From Streptomyces sp. ISL-100 (lineage in GTDB: Bacteria; Actinomycetota; Actinomycetes; Streptomycetales; Streptomycetaceae), in contig NZ_JAGGOK010000015.1 in the NCBI RefSeq assembly GCF_018614615.1, forward strand, positions 24,938 to 88,937: a stretch of DNA of 64,000 bases, in the 5' to 3' direction. The notes under the pieces are model-generated. The model was not told where the DNA came from. It made no database searches and saw nothing but the letters and a program-made list of their open reading frames with translations. The translations under genes were made by a program, and so were the position numbers. This document shows, in pieces, positions 33,851 to 41,601 of the stretch (positions are counted from its first letter, which is position 1; each line of letters starts with the position of its first letter).

Positions 33851-34591
33851 TCAGAGATAACGGGCGAATGCTGTCTCCAAACCTTCCGCGGCATCTTCGT
33901 GGGCTCGAAGGTGCGGCTTCATCACCCACAGGTCTTCACGGAAGGGTTCGAAGCCCAAGGACTGCCAAGTGCGCTGCACGATCGACTTCTCCCGTGCTTC
34001 CCGAGCCTCGTCGTCCCGTTCCTCGACTGGGATGTCGATCGGGTACGGGTGGGTTGCCACGAGTGCCGCGCGGCCGGCCACCCAGCGGAGCAGGCGAGTG
34101 ATGAGCAGCCGACCGACGCCGCCCCGGCCTCGCCATCCCGGCGCGATCTGCGCTCGATCGATGATGATCACGTCGGTACCGGTGACGAGGCACTCCTCCA
34201 GATCAGGATGGAGGCCAAGGTCGCCTGACCTGTCGAAGAGCGGCGCGAAATGCTCGTAGTCGGCGTCGCGTGAGTCCAGCGACTCGTAGATGCGTCCGAT
34301 GCGCCACAGGTCCAGCGTGAGGCCGGACATGGTGAAGAGGGTCAATTCCTCGCGCTCGGTCCCGGATTTCCGGGACAGCGACATGCCGGGTGCGAGTAGC
34401 CGCATGTTGTCGGCCGCGGCCTCCTCGTCATCGGGCTCCCACAGGGGAAGGACGGCGCTGCAACTCCAGTCCAGCGTCGCCGGGTCGTCATGGGCGTCCC
34501 TTGCAACCAGCGAGGCTTGCGAGTCGAAACGTAATTGCAAGCGGTCCAGACACGACAGGAGGTCCGCCCCGGTGGGTGCTGCATCAGTCAT
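33851..34591 (-). CDS. GNAT-like acetyltransferase domain protein
   Basis: 246 residues from ATG 34591. The C-terminal half contains DVIIIDRAQIAPGWRGRGGVGRLLITRLLRWV, the strand-Arg/Gly-helix pattern by which GNAT enzymes bind acetyl-CoA, then TWQSLGFEPF typical of the last GNAT strand. The N-terminal half is an unassigned domain. The substrate is unknown. It is the last intact gene of the copper island before the tRNA. The 34591-34866 stretch shows no gene. Confidence 0.65.
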   Translation of the reverse strand: MTDAAPTGADLLSCLDRLQLRFDSQASLVARDAHDDPATLDWSCSAVLPLWEPDDEEAAADNMRLLAPGMSLSRKSGTEREELTLFTMSGLTLDLWRIGRIYESLDSRDADYEHFAPLFDRSGDLGLHPDLEECLVTGTDVIIIDRAQIAPGWRGRGGVGRLLITRLLRWVAGRAALVATHPYPIDIPVEERDDEAREAREKSIVQRTWQSLGFEPFREDLWVMKPHLRAHEDAAEGLETAFARYL

Positions 34592-34866
34592 GGGAACCCA
34601 CGCTAGCCACGGGGACCGACCCGTATGGGCTGTTTCCCTGGACAGGTACCGATCCTCCCTGCCCGGTCGGAGAGCCCCAGGCGCCAGCACGCCTTCGCGG
34701 AGGCGATGCCAACAGCTCGAACCCAGGAGGTGACGCAGATCACTTGAAGTGCGTCTCAGAGTTCGGACGAGCCTCGGCTCCAGGTGGTGCGAGTGGTGCG
34801 CGTAGGCCCCTCTGGGCAGGGCATTCCTGCGAGTTGGGGCACGCGGAGGGCGCGGCGGGGTCCAAC

Positions 34867-34959
34867 AGGTCTAGACAACAAACAAGCCCCGGGTCTATGA
34901 CCTGGGGCTTTGTCGTGGAGCGGGTGACGAGAATCGAACTCGCGCTCTGAGCTTGGGAA
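34867..34959. repeat. att copy C: tRNA-Gly 3' half with downstream terminator hairpin
   Basis: AGGTCTAGAC, hairpin AAGCCCCGGGTC/GACCTGGGGCTT at 34884-34910 and the 41 bp of tRNA sequence repeated at 18368-18408. The hairpin lies directly 3' of tRNA-Gly and serves as its terminator. Left of it, GGGGCACGCGGAGGGC (about 34838-34853) also occurs left of copy A (12799-12814), as expected if the two islands share end sequences. Confidence 0.8.
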
Positions 34960-34989
34960 GCTCATGTTCTACCATTAAACTACACCCGC
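34916..34989 (-). tRNA. tRNA-Gly (anticodon CCC)
   Basis: Reading from 34989: acceptor GCGGGTG pairs with CACCCGC; D arm AGTTTAATGGTAGAAC; anticodon stem TGAGC/GCTCA closes the 7-base loop TTCCCAA with anticodon CCC; T arm CGAG-TTCGATT-CTCG; discriminator T and encoded CCA (34916-34918). It is the only complete copy; partial copies lie at 18368-18408 and 12884-12922. Confidence 0.95.
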
Positions 34990-35174
34990 GCAGCGGGCCG
35001 TTGATCAGCACCGCGTCGTCCGACAGTGTACCCCAGTCCTCGCCCCGGCGTGTGCGGGGCGGGGTTTTCGTGGCGTCGTGTGGGCGCACCTTGGACGGCG
35101 GAGTGCCGCCTGGAGTGGCGTCCTGTTCATCCCCTAATGTGGCCTTCTCGTCCACGCTTTGGGGAAGGGACTTG

Positions 35175-35357
35175 ATGGACTTGATGGACTTGATGGAGCC
35201 CACCGTCGTCCGTTGTGCCGAGGGGCACGTGTTCAGCACCACATCGTTCCCGCTGCAGCAGCTCGGAGCCGGCCGCATCGGGCCGGGGCGGCTTATCCGC
35301 TGTCCGCGCTGTGCCCGGCTTCGGAATGCCGTTCCCGTGGTGATGGGGCAGCGCTAG
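35175..35357 (+). CDS. 60-aa zinc-ribbon-like protein with a repeated start
   Basis: Product: [17 protein letters not shown]..., two CxxC-type elements (VRCAEGHVF and [11 protein letters not shown]) that suggest a small zinc ribbon. The DNA for the first ten residues is a three-fold repeat of GACTTGATG, so the protein may in fact start at any of the Met, most naturally at MEPTVV. It lies just upstream of dcd on the same strand. Confidence 0.6.
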   Translation: MDLMDLMEPTVVRCAEGHVFSTTSFPLQQLGAGRIGPGRLIRCPRCARLRNAVPVVMGQR

Positions 35358-35428
35358 AGGTCGGAGTGAGAGGCGCGCGGGACCGGTCCGGTTGGGGCGG
35401 GCCCGCGCGTTCTGCGTATCCTCGGGGC

Positions 35429-36004
35429 GTGCTTCTCTCAGACAAGGACATCCGGGCCGAGATCGATGCCGGACGCGTGCGTATTGATCCGTACGACGAA
35501 TCAATGGTGCAGCCCTCGAGCATCGACGTGCGGCTCGACCGCTACTTCCGGGTGTTCGAGAACCACCGGTACCCGCATATCGATCCGGCTGTTGAGCAGG
35601 CGGATCTGACGCGCGAGGTGGAGCCGGAGGGGGACGAGGCGTTCATCCTGCACCCCGGTGAGTTCGTGCTGGCGTCGACGTACGAGACGATCACGCTGCC
35701 GGACAATCTTGCTTCCCGGCTGGAAGGGAAGAGCTCGCTCGGGCGGCTCGGGCTTGTCACGCATTCCACCGCCGGGTTCATTGATCCCGGGTTCTCCGGG
35801 CATGTCACCCTTGAGCTGTCGAATCTGGCAACGCTGCCGATCAAGCTTTGGCCCGGCATGAAGATCGGGCAGCTGTGCATGTTCCAGCTGAGCTCGCCCA
35901 CGGAGTTCCCGTACGGCTCCGAGCGGTACGGGTCGCGTTATCAGGGTCAGCGCGGGCCGACGGCCTCGCGGTCCTTCCTCAACTTCCATCGGACGCAGGT
36001 GTGA
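35429..36004 (+). CDS. dcd: dCTP deaminase
   Basis: 191 residues from GTG 35429, the family length. Conserved blocks are [59 protein letters not shown] and [20 protein letters not shown] (catalytic Glu in the last). It converts dCTP to dUTP for dTMP synthesis. The stop overlaps the GTG start of the phosphoribosyltransferase gene. Confidence 0.96.
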   Translation: MLLSDKDIRAEIDAGRVRIDPYDESMVQPSSIDVRLDRYFRVFENHRYPHIDPAVEQADLTREVEPEGDEAFILHPGEFVLASTYETITLPDNLASRLEGKSSLGRLGLVTHSTAGFIDPGFSGHVTLELSNLATLPIKLWPGMKIGQLCMFQLSSPTEFPYGSERYGSRYQGQRGPTASRSFLNFHRTQV

Positions 36005-36510
36005 GTGCTGTGCGGGAAAATCTGACTTACGAGGGCTTCGGCAGGGCCGTGCGCGAGCTCGCGCAGACCATCGCCGACGACGGGTACGAGCCCGACATCA
36101 TCCTGAGCATCGCCCGCGGCGGGGTCTTCGTCGCCGGCGGGCTGGCCTACGCCCTGGATGTGAAGAACATCCACCTGGTGAACGTCGAGTTTTATACCGG
36201 CGTCGGGACGACCCTCGAAATGCCGGTCATGCTGGCGCCCGTCCCGAACGCGATCGACTTCGGCAACAAGAAGGTGCTGATCGCGGACGACGTCGCCGAC
36301 ACCGGCAAGACACTCAAGCTTGTGCACGACTTTTGCCTCGATCATGTGGCGGAGGTCCGCAGCGCGGTCGTCTACGAGAAGTCGCACTCGCTCGTGAAGT
36401 GCGAGTACGTGTGGAAGCGCACCGACGAGTGGATCAACTTCCCCTGGTCTGTGTTGCCTCCATGCCGTAAGTCTGGCATACCCGTCACGCCATCGCGCGA
36501 AGCTCTCTGA
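36001..36510 (+). pseudogene. phosphoribosyltransferase gene with its 3' end replaced by an integrated element
   Basis: 169 residues from GTG 36001 (overlaps the dcd stop). The PRPP-binding loop is VLIADDVADTGKTL and the N-terminal hood is intact. After RTDEWINFPWS the natural ending is lost at 36451: the present tail VLPPCRKSGIPVTPSREAL is encoded by element DNA. The missing codons VEKPVVRRTGQVLDA-stop are found in frame at 49670-49717. Only the last 15 residues differ, so the protein may still be active. It belongs to the xanthine/hypoxanthine type; the substrate is not certain. Confidence 0.85.
36451..36453. other. left attachment junction (attL) of the AICE
   Basis: Host sequence ends ...CCCTGGTCT-GTG; element sequence begins TTGCCTCC. 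The only bases shared with the right junction are GTG, as expected for serine recombinases that use a 2-3 bp crossover core. Position fixed by rejoining the PRT reading frame (WS-V-EKPVV). Confidence 0.75.
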
Positions 36511-36543
36511 AACTCGGCTGACCTGGCAGTTTCCGCACGCGAT

Positions 36544-36575
36544 GCTGCCCCGCACGGTGTATCGGGCGGGGCAGC
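36544..36575. terminator. hairpin between PRT and the DUF397 gene
   Basis: GCTGCCCCGC pairs with GCGGGGCAGC across a 12-base loop. It can end transcription from both the PRT side and the convergent DUF397/XRE unit. Confidence 0.6.
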
Positions 36576-36594
36576 GCCGTGGGCGTAATCGGGG

Positions 36595-36798
36595 CTAGCG
36601 GCCGGCCCGTAGATCGTTGACGAAGGCTGCCCATGATGCGGCGGGGAAGATCAGGGCGGGGCCTTCGGGGGCCTTGCTGTCTCGCACGGGGACGATGCCG
36701 GTGAAGTCGTCCGCCACTTCGACACAAGCGCCGCCGTTCCCGTCGCTGTAGGTCGACTTACGCCACCGTGCGCGGGAGAGGTCGGGGGTGGTGCTCAT
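36595..36798 (-). CDS. DUF397 domain protein
   Basis: 67 residues with the full DUF397 pattern: ARWRKSTYSDGNGGACVEVAD, VPVRDSK and LIFPAASWAAFVNDLR. DUF397 proteins pair with Scr1-type XRE regulators and are thought to be released antagonists of them. It overlaps the stop of the regulator gene (36795) by four bases. Confidence 0.92.
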   Translation of the reverse strand: MSTTPDLSRARWRKSTYSDGNGGACVEVADDFTGIVPVRDSKAPEGPALIFPAASWAAFVNDLRAGR

Positions 36799-37643
36799 CT
36801 GGTGTACTCCTCCGTCACCGATTCAAGCAGGGTTAGGGACGCTTCCGGCGACAGTGCGGAGGCCCTGGCCAGATCGTAGGACAACATGCAGGCATCTAGC
36901 GTCTCCTGCTTGTCCATGACTTGCCCTCCGTGTGGGCCCTCGATGTAGGCGAGCGGGGGAGTGTCTGCGAAGCGCATGATGATGAGCTGCCCTGACAGCA
37001 GAGGGTGGGCGCCAGCGCTGTACGGCAGAACCTGCACGACTGCGCGGCGTGCCCGGATCACGTCGCTGACGTGCGACAGCTGGCCGCGCATGACCTTGGG
37101 CCCTCCGATGGGACGGCGCAACGCCGCCTCGTCCAAGATGACCAGGAGCTTCGGCCCGGTGGGGTTGTGGAGGGTATCGGCCCGCTTGATACGAGCGGCC
37201 ACCAACTCTGCTATCTCTTCGTTCGTACGGAAGGGGCCGGATGCGCGCGTGATTTCCTCCGCGTATTCCTGTGTCTGGAGCAAGCCGGGGATCAGTGCGG
37301 CTCCGTACCAGTCGATGCGCTGCGCGGTCGGTTCAAGAGCGGCGACGGCTGCGAAGTAGTCGGCTAGCTGCGACTCCTCCTCTGTGCGCTCGGCCATGCG
37401 GTACACCCTGACCAGGTGTCCGTCTGCGCTCAAGGCGTCGTCCAGTCGCTGTACGAATTCGAGATCGTTGGGCGTTCGGAACGCTGTCTCAAGGTGGCTG
37501 ATGTACTGCGGCGATACGAAGACGAGCTTCCCCAGTGGCCCCTGTTTCAGCCCTGCGGCCTCGCGTAGCCGACGCAGCTCCGACCCGAAGAACTTCCTCG
37601 GATTGGCTGTCCCGTCCAGGTCTCTTTCGTTCGGGTGTGCCAC
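36795..37643 (-). CDS. Scr1-type XRE family regulator
   Basis: 282 residues. The N-terminal helix-turn-helix is GSELRRLREAAGLKQGPLGKLVFVSPQYISHLE; the C-terminal Scr1-type domain is IDWYGAALIPGLLQTQEYAEEI, RADTLHNP, LVILDEAALRRPIGG and VVQVLPYSAGAHP. Such proteins partner with DUF397 proteins and control secondary metabolism or element genes. Near the element's left end it may serve as the AICE regulator. Confidence 0.92.
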   Translation of the reverse strand: MAHPNERDLDGTANPRKFFGSELRRLREAAGLKQGPLGKLVFVSPQYISHLETAFRTPNDLEFVQRLDDALSADGHLVRVYRMAERTEEESQLADYFAAVAALEPTAQRIDWYGAALIPGLLQTQEYAEEITRASGPFRTNEEIAELVAARIKRADTLHNPTGPKLLVILDEAALRRPIGGPKVMRGQLSHVSDVIRARRAVVQVLPYSAGAHPLLSGQLIIMRFADTPPLAYIEGPHGGQVMDKQETLDACMLSYDLARASALSPEASLTLLESVTEEYTR

Positions 37644-37767
37644 CGCGCAACGCCCTTCTTCATACAGCGAGTTGTATGAACGTCTGCCCTGTTCAGAGTA
37701 CCGCTGCCAGGGTCAGGGTGTGAGTAGGTAACTACTGAGAGCACACGAGCGGAAGGCGGCGGCGATC

Positions 37768-37947
37768 ATGGCGGACTATGTGGCCCGGGTAGGTGGAACA
37801 GCTGACGACGTAGCGGACATGGCCGCTCTGGTAGAGGCCGGTGGTTTCTGGCGGATGGCCCCGGAGCGGGTACCCCGGACCTACGCGGAGCCGTTGCCGG
37901 AAGTCCTTCGAGATGTTGAGGACGGTCTCAGGAGGTGGCTCGCATGA
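37768..37947 (+). CDS. 59-aa small protein
   Basis: ATG 37768, GGAAGGCGGCGGCG upstream. The acidic/basic pattern (YVARVGGTADDVADMAALVEAGGFWRM, ERVPRTYAEPLPEVLRDVEDGLRRWLA) resembles a small helical protein often found downstream of Scr1/DUF397 pairs in Streptomyces. It overlaps the next gene (ATGA). Confidence 0.6.
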   Translation: MADYVARVGGTADDVADMAALVEAGGFWRMAPERVPRTYAEPLPEVLRDVEDGLRRWLA

Positions 37948-38192
37948 TCGCTGGAGAGCCCTCAGACCCCCCGTACGTCCCGAGGGAAGGGGAGTTGACC
38001 ACGGACGCGCGGACGGGACGTGTGGGGACCGTGACGGGGTGGGACGGAGCCCTGCTCACTCTCAAGGCTCCCGATGGTGACGAGTGGCAGACGGCATCGT
38101 TCCGTCGTCCGACCAGCTGTGAGCGCCTGGTGCCCCGCGTCGCTGAGGCCAACCGGGACAGTCGATGGGGGCTGGGGCTGGGGCGGCTGTGA
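37944..38192 (+). CDS. 82-aa small beta-rich protein
   Basis: ATG 37944, overlapping the previous stop, with AGGAGGTGG upstream. Contains LTTDARTGRVGTVTGWDGALLTLKAPDGDEWQTASF, which reads as a small SH3-like barrel, then a basic tail. No function known. It is in a four-gene run (37768-38559) with overlapping ends. Confidence 0.6.
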   Translation: MIAGEPSDPPYVPREGELTTDARTGRVGTVTGWDGALLTLKAPDGDEWQTASFRRPTSCERLVPRVAEANRDSRWGLGLGRL

Positions 38193-38455
38193 GCGTTCGT
38201 GAGGTGCACGCCTATGCCGAATGGCGGCTCGGTGCGGACAACCGGGAAGGCGTGCCGGTCGCGATCTTCCAAATCATGTGCATGACGTGCCACGACATGT
38301 CAGCTGCTGCCGACAACGACGGTTCTCCGCAGCAGACTTGGGCGCTTGATCACACTGGCAGCAACCCGCATCACCGGGGATTCAAGCTGATGACTGAGAC
38401 CTACTGGCGGGTGGAACCCGGCCGGGGCAACCCGTATCAGGAGGTTGAATCGTGA
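38189..38455 (+). CDS. DUF7848-like small zinc-binding protein
   Basis: 88 residues from GTG 38189. The core has MCMTCHDMS with a CxxC knuckle, then TWALDHTGSNPHHRGF with a set of His, and a closing YWRVEP. This is the plan of DUF7848, a family linked to Scr1/DUF397 loci in actinobacterial elements. It overlaps both neighbours. Confidence 0.7.
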   Translation: MSVREVHAYAEWRLGADNREGVPVAIFQIMCMTCHDMSAAADNDGSPQQTWALDHTGSNPHHRGFKLMTETYWRVEPGRGNPYQEVES

Positions 38456-38559
38456 GGCGTTTAGCGGCCTACGTGTGCCGGTTCGCCGGCCCTCTGCTGA
38501 TCATCGCTATCAGCGGCTCGTGCGGCTTCGTGATCGGCGCGACGCTCGCGCACCCATAA
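38452..38559 (+). CDS. 35-aa single-helix membrane peptide
   Basis: GTG 38452 overlaps the previous stop. Product: VRRLAAYVCRFAGP followed by one membrane helix (LLIIAISGSCGFVIGATLA). It is the last gene of the run. Its small size makes the call moderate. Confidence 0.45.
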   Translation: MRRLAAYVCRFAGPLLIIAISGSCGFVIGATLAHP

Positions 38560-38656
38560 GCCCCCGCTCTGGTCGCGGGAGCCCCCCAGGAAGACCCCGT
38601 TACCCGGCGGGGTGGGGCTCACCCGGTTCCCCCGCCGCGTGGCCAGAGCGGGCACA

Positions 38657-38714
38657 GAGGCCCCCGTTCCGGCTGGCGAACCCTGGACAGGTCGAGTGCC
38701 GGAACGGGGGCCTC
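38657..38714. terminator. 16-bp inverted repeat, bidirectional terminator
   Basis: GAGGCCCCCGTTCCGG (38657-38672) pairs perfectly with CCGGAACGGGGGCCTC (38699-38714) across 26 bases. It lies between the convergent small-gene run and the 203-aa protein gene. Confidence 0.75.
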
Positions 38715-38740
38715 CTCAATGCCCACTACGTCACCTCGGG

Positions 38741-39352
38741 CTACTCGTCGAGGTACAGCAGCGCCGTGATCGTCTTCTTGCACACGTCGCAGTGCATGGG
38801 AGCCTCGATGCTGGCTAGGTCGCACTCGATGGACGTGATGCGGTCCACCACGCCCGTTGCGACTTCGCCGTTCCAGGCTTCATGCCACCGCTCGGTGTTC
38901 TCCTGGAGCCGCGAGACGTAGCCCCGCGTCATCTCGTAGAACGCCCGGACGCCGTGCTCCTTCATGTAGCCCCAGTTGAACTCAAGGCTCCTGAGCACGA
39001 CGGGGAACGGGTGGAGAGCCTGAGTGCGGCCCCAGGTCTCCAGTACGTCCTGGACGTCCAGCCTGCTTGCGCGCTCGTCCAGCACGCCCCACATGCCGGA
39101 CGCGTCGTAGTCGTCGAGAACCTGGTCCAAGATGCCAGCGCAGCGGCGAAGGTTCGCCTTCTTGGCCTGGAACACCCGGGTGACCTCGGCGCGCGTTCCG
39201 CCTTCGGGCTCCTTGCGGGCCTTGCTGATGGCACGGGTCAACTCCGTGCTCAGGGCTGCCTCATCACAGAGGGAGTCCCCGAAGCTGAGCCAGGGGTCCG
39301 GAAACCCCCGCTCGGCAGTGATCTGGAAAATGCGATCGCCTTGCGTTCCCAT
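38741..39352 (-). CDS. 203-aa protein of unknown function coupled to hisS
   Basis: ATG 39352 with GAGGAGCGG upstream. Mostly alpha-helical and charged: TQGDRIFQITAERGFPDPWLSFGDSLCDEAALSTELTRAI, EVTRVFQAKKANLRRCAGILDQVLDDYDASGMWGVLDERASRLDVQD, HPFPVVLRSLEFNWGYMKEHGVRAFYEMTRGYV (these are runs, quoted in part below 20 residues: VFQAKKANLRRC, FNWGYMKEHGVR). It ends in CDVCKKTITALLYLDE with a CxxC. It lies 47 bp downstream of hisS on the same strand, so is likely its operon partner. No family is recognised by me. Confidence 0.7.
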   Translation of the reverse strand: MGTQGDRIFQITAERGFPDPWLSFGDSLCDEAALSTELTRAISKARKEPEGGTRAEVTRVFQAKKANLRRCAGILDQVLDDYDASGMWGVLDERASRLDVQDVLETWGRTQALHPFPVVLRSLEFNWGYMKEHGVRAFYEMTRGYVSRLQENTERWHEAWNGEVATGVVDRITSIECDLASIEAPMHCDVCKKTITALLYLDE

Positions 39353-39399
39353 CCGCTCCTCCTCGGAACGAGTCGGCAGCGGAACGAGCCCGCTGCGCG

Positions 39400-40728
39400 T
39401 CAATTGGATGGTGCGCACCGCTGCGAGAGTTCTGCGGCGGCCTGATCGAACGGGACCTGGACTTGTTCGCCACTGTCCATGTCCCGCAGCGTGACCGTAC
39501 CGGCTTCGCGCTCGGTCGCGCCGTAAATCACGCAGAAACGGGCTCCTTGGTCGGCAGCCCATTTCATCTGCTTGGCGAACTTCCCACTTGACCCGAGATA
39601 GACACCTGTGCGAACTCCAGCGCGGCGGATCTCGGCCGCAAGCCGGAAGCTGTCGGCGGACTGCTCCTCGCCCATCACGGTGACGGCTACGTCAATCTGC
39701 GAGTAGGTGCCTTCGTCCGCCTGGGACAGCAGGGGCAGGATGCGTTCGATGCCCAGTGAGCCGCCGCATGCCGGGGAGTCCTTGCCTCCAAGGTGGCCAA
39801 TGAGGCCGTCGTACCGGCCCCCGGACGCGATCGACCCGGGCATGCCTGGGGCGACCACCTCGAAGATGATCCCGGTGTAGTAGTCGAGCCCGCGCACCAG
39901 GTTTGGCGTAAATGCGATGCGCTCGGGAGGAATCGTGTCCTTGGTGAGTTCCAGCAGCCGGTCCACCTCGTCCAACCCGGCCTGACCGGTCTCGCTGGAC
40001 TTCAGCTCGGCCCTGATGCGCTCGACGGCATTTGGCGCGGTGAGGTCGTCGACCAAGCCTTGTGCCACCTCCGGTGACAGGCCGCGACTGGCCACCAGTT
40101 CGGTCACGACGGCCTCGGGCGAAAGCTTGTCGAGCTTGTCCAGCGTGATCAGTGCACCGGAACCGAGATCGTCCGGGACGCCGTACGCCTCCAGCAGACC
40201 GAACAGGGCGTGTCGGGAGTTCACCAGGAAACGGAACTCCGGTACCCCGAGCGCTTCAAGGGCGTCGTGCAGCGCTAGGACCACCTCGGCGTCCGACAGC
40301 GGCGAGGATGAGCCCACGATGTCCAAGTCGCACTGGACGAACTCGCGGAACCGCCCCTTGCCGGGCCGGTCGGCTCGCCACACAGGCGCGATGGCGTACC
40401 GCTTGTACGGCGACGGGAGCTGACTGCCGTACGCGGCTGCCGCGCGGGCCAGAGGGACTGTGAGGTCGTAGCGAAGAGCTAGGTCGGCCTCCCCGGTGGC
40501 CTCGTGCTCGCCTCGCCGGAGAATCTTGAAGATCAGTTTGTCGCCCTCGTCGCCGTACTTGCCGGTGAGCACGTCCAGCCGCTCGAATGCCGGGGTCTGG
40601 AGCGGCTGGAAGCCGTAGCGGGCGAACACGGTGCGGATCGTCGCGAAAGCGCGCTCGCGCCTCTCGAACTCTGCGGCGAGGAAATCGCGGGTTCCGGACG
40701 CGGGGTCGAACTGCTTCAGGGAGGCCAT
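39400..40728 (-). CDS. hisS: histidyl-tRNA synthetase carried by the AICE
   Basis: 442 residues from ATG 40728 (CTCCCTGAAG complement upstream). Class II motifs are ALRYDLTVPLAR and RWADRPGKGRFREFVQCDLDI (motif 2; run shortened), the HisA motif LVRGLDYYTG, HisB SGGRYDGLI and motif 3 GGSLGIERI. The KYGDEGDKLIFKIL block is of the longer HisRS type seen in eukaryotes and some bacteria, and unlike the usual Streptomyces housekeeping HisRS as I know it. The latter is not in this window. As element cargo it may give a second or resistant HisRS, or have a non-translation role with its 203-aa partner. Confidence 0.9.
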   Translation of the reverse strand: MASLKQFDPASGTRDFLAAEFERRERAFATIRTVFARYGFQPLQTPAFERLDVLTGKYGDEGDKLIFKILRRGEHEATGEADLALRYDLTVPLARAAAAYGSQLPSPYKRYAIAPVWRADRPGKGRFREFVQCDLDIVGSSSPLSDAEVVLALHDALEALGVPEFRFLVNSRHALFGLLEAYGVPDDLGSGALITLDKLDKLSPEAVVTELVASRGLSPEVAQGLVDDLTAPNAVERIRAELKSSETGQAGLDEVDRLLELTKDTIPPERIAFTPNLVRGLDYYTGIIFEVVAPGMPGSIASGGRYDGLIGHLGGKDSPACGGSLGIERILPLLSQADEGTYSQIDVAVTVMGEEQSADSFRLAAEIRRAGVRTGVYLGSSGKFAKQMKWAADQGARFCVIYGATEREAGTVTLRDMDSGEQVQVPFDQAAAELSQRCAPSN

Positions 40729-40818
40729 GCGGCCATAGTCCCGGAAGCCAGCGGCCTGGAGCAAAACACATCGAGATGGTGTCTCATCCACTCCACGCTG
40801 CTGCACGTGGTCACGCGG

Positions 40819-41000
40819 CCGGTTGGAGCGGCTTTGGCCGGTGTCCTGTTCGGGTTGGGGTCGGGCATGGTCAGGGGGCCGTACGCTGGCCCGGCAACTC
40901 GGGCAGGCTGTGGACCTGCCCGGAATTTGAACGAGTGGCCCCCTGTCCTTGCCCGACGCGGGCCCCGGCCCGAACAGGTGGGTAAAGCCGCTTCGGCCGG
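40819..41000. repeat. 180-bp imperfect inverted repeat upstream of hisS
   Basis: Outer arms GAGCGGCTTT/AAAGCCGCTTC, middle arms CCTGTTCGGG/CCCGAACAGG, TCGGGCA/TGCCCGA and an inner CAGGGGGCC/GGCCCCCTG (40872-40880, 40937-40945), topped by a hairpin GGGCAGG-CTGTGGA-CCTGCCC. On the hisS strand the top loop reads TCCACAG, containing CCACA that is complementary to the UGUGG of a tRNA-His anticodon loop. It could be a structured hisS leader, or a single-strand origin of the element. Confidence 0.6.
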
Positions 41001-41601
41001 CCGCCCCAGCCACAACGAACCCACCACGGCGGCGCGTGTCCCTCGGGCGGTCGGTCGTTGATGTGGCTGAGTGCACAACTCCCGTCAGGCTTGCTTCCTC
41101 TCGTGGGATGGGCGGCATCCCTGACTGCCCCGAATGCTGCGTCTGTCAGCCTCGGCCGCGTGATGTTCGGGGCTTTCGGCTGTCTGGGGTCACCGCGGAT
41201 TCCGGCTGGGGCTGGACAGCTGAGCTGTGCGCCCGGTCGTGGAGCCTGCGTAGGCCGCTCTCGTGGGTGTGGGCCTGGTGGTGTGGCCTCGGGATGGTCG
41301 GGTTGCTTCCCGGGCTCTGTCGGATCGCTTTCCCTGGCCTTGCGCGCTGAGCGGACGGGGGCCGCCGGAGCGGTGGCGCAGACATGGAGCGTCGGCGGCC
41401 ACGGGCCGCCAGCGCGCGCGGCCCGCGTGAGCGGGCCGCCTTGATCCAGTAAAGAAACTCTTAACAGCTCCGCTGCCGCTCCGCGTTGGCCCGGTCCCTG
41501 CGGGGCGTTCCGGCTGCTGCCTCCCCGTCCGCGCCGCTCCCATCTCCGTATGACCTGATCTAGGCATGAATGCGCCGGTACGTTCCTCGGCTCGCCGGAA
41601 A

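Noticed and set aside
40872..40945. tRNA-His-like cloverleaf on the plus strand (loop CTGTGGA with GTG)
   Set aside because: The anticodon-like arm and a 9-bp outer stem are there, but no T arm fits (no TTCRA motif, too few bases) and no D arm. Kept only as an inverted-repeat/leader candidate.
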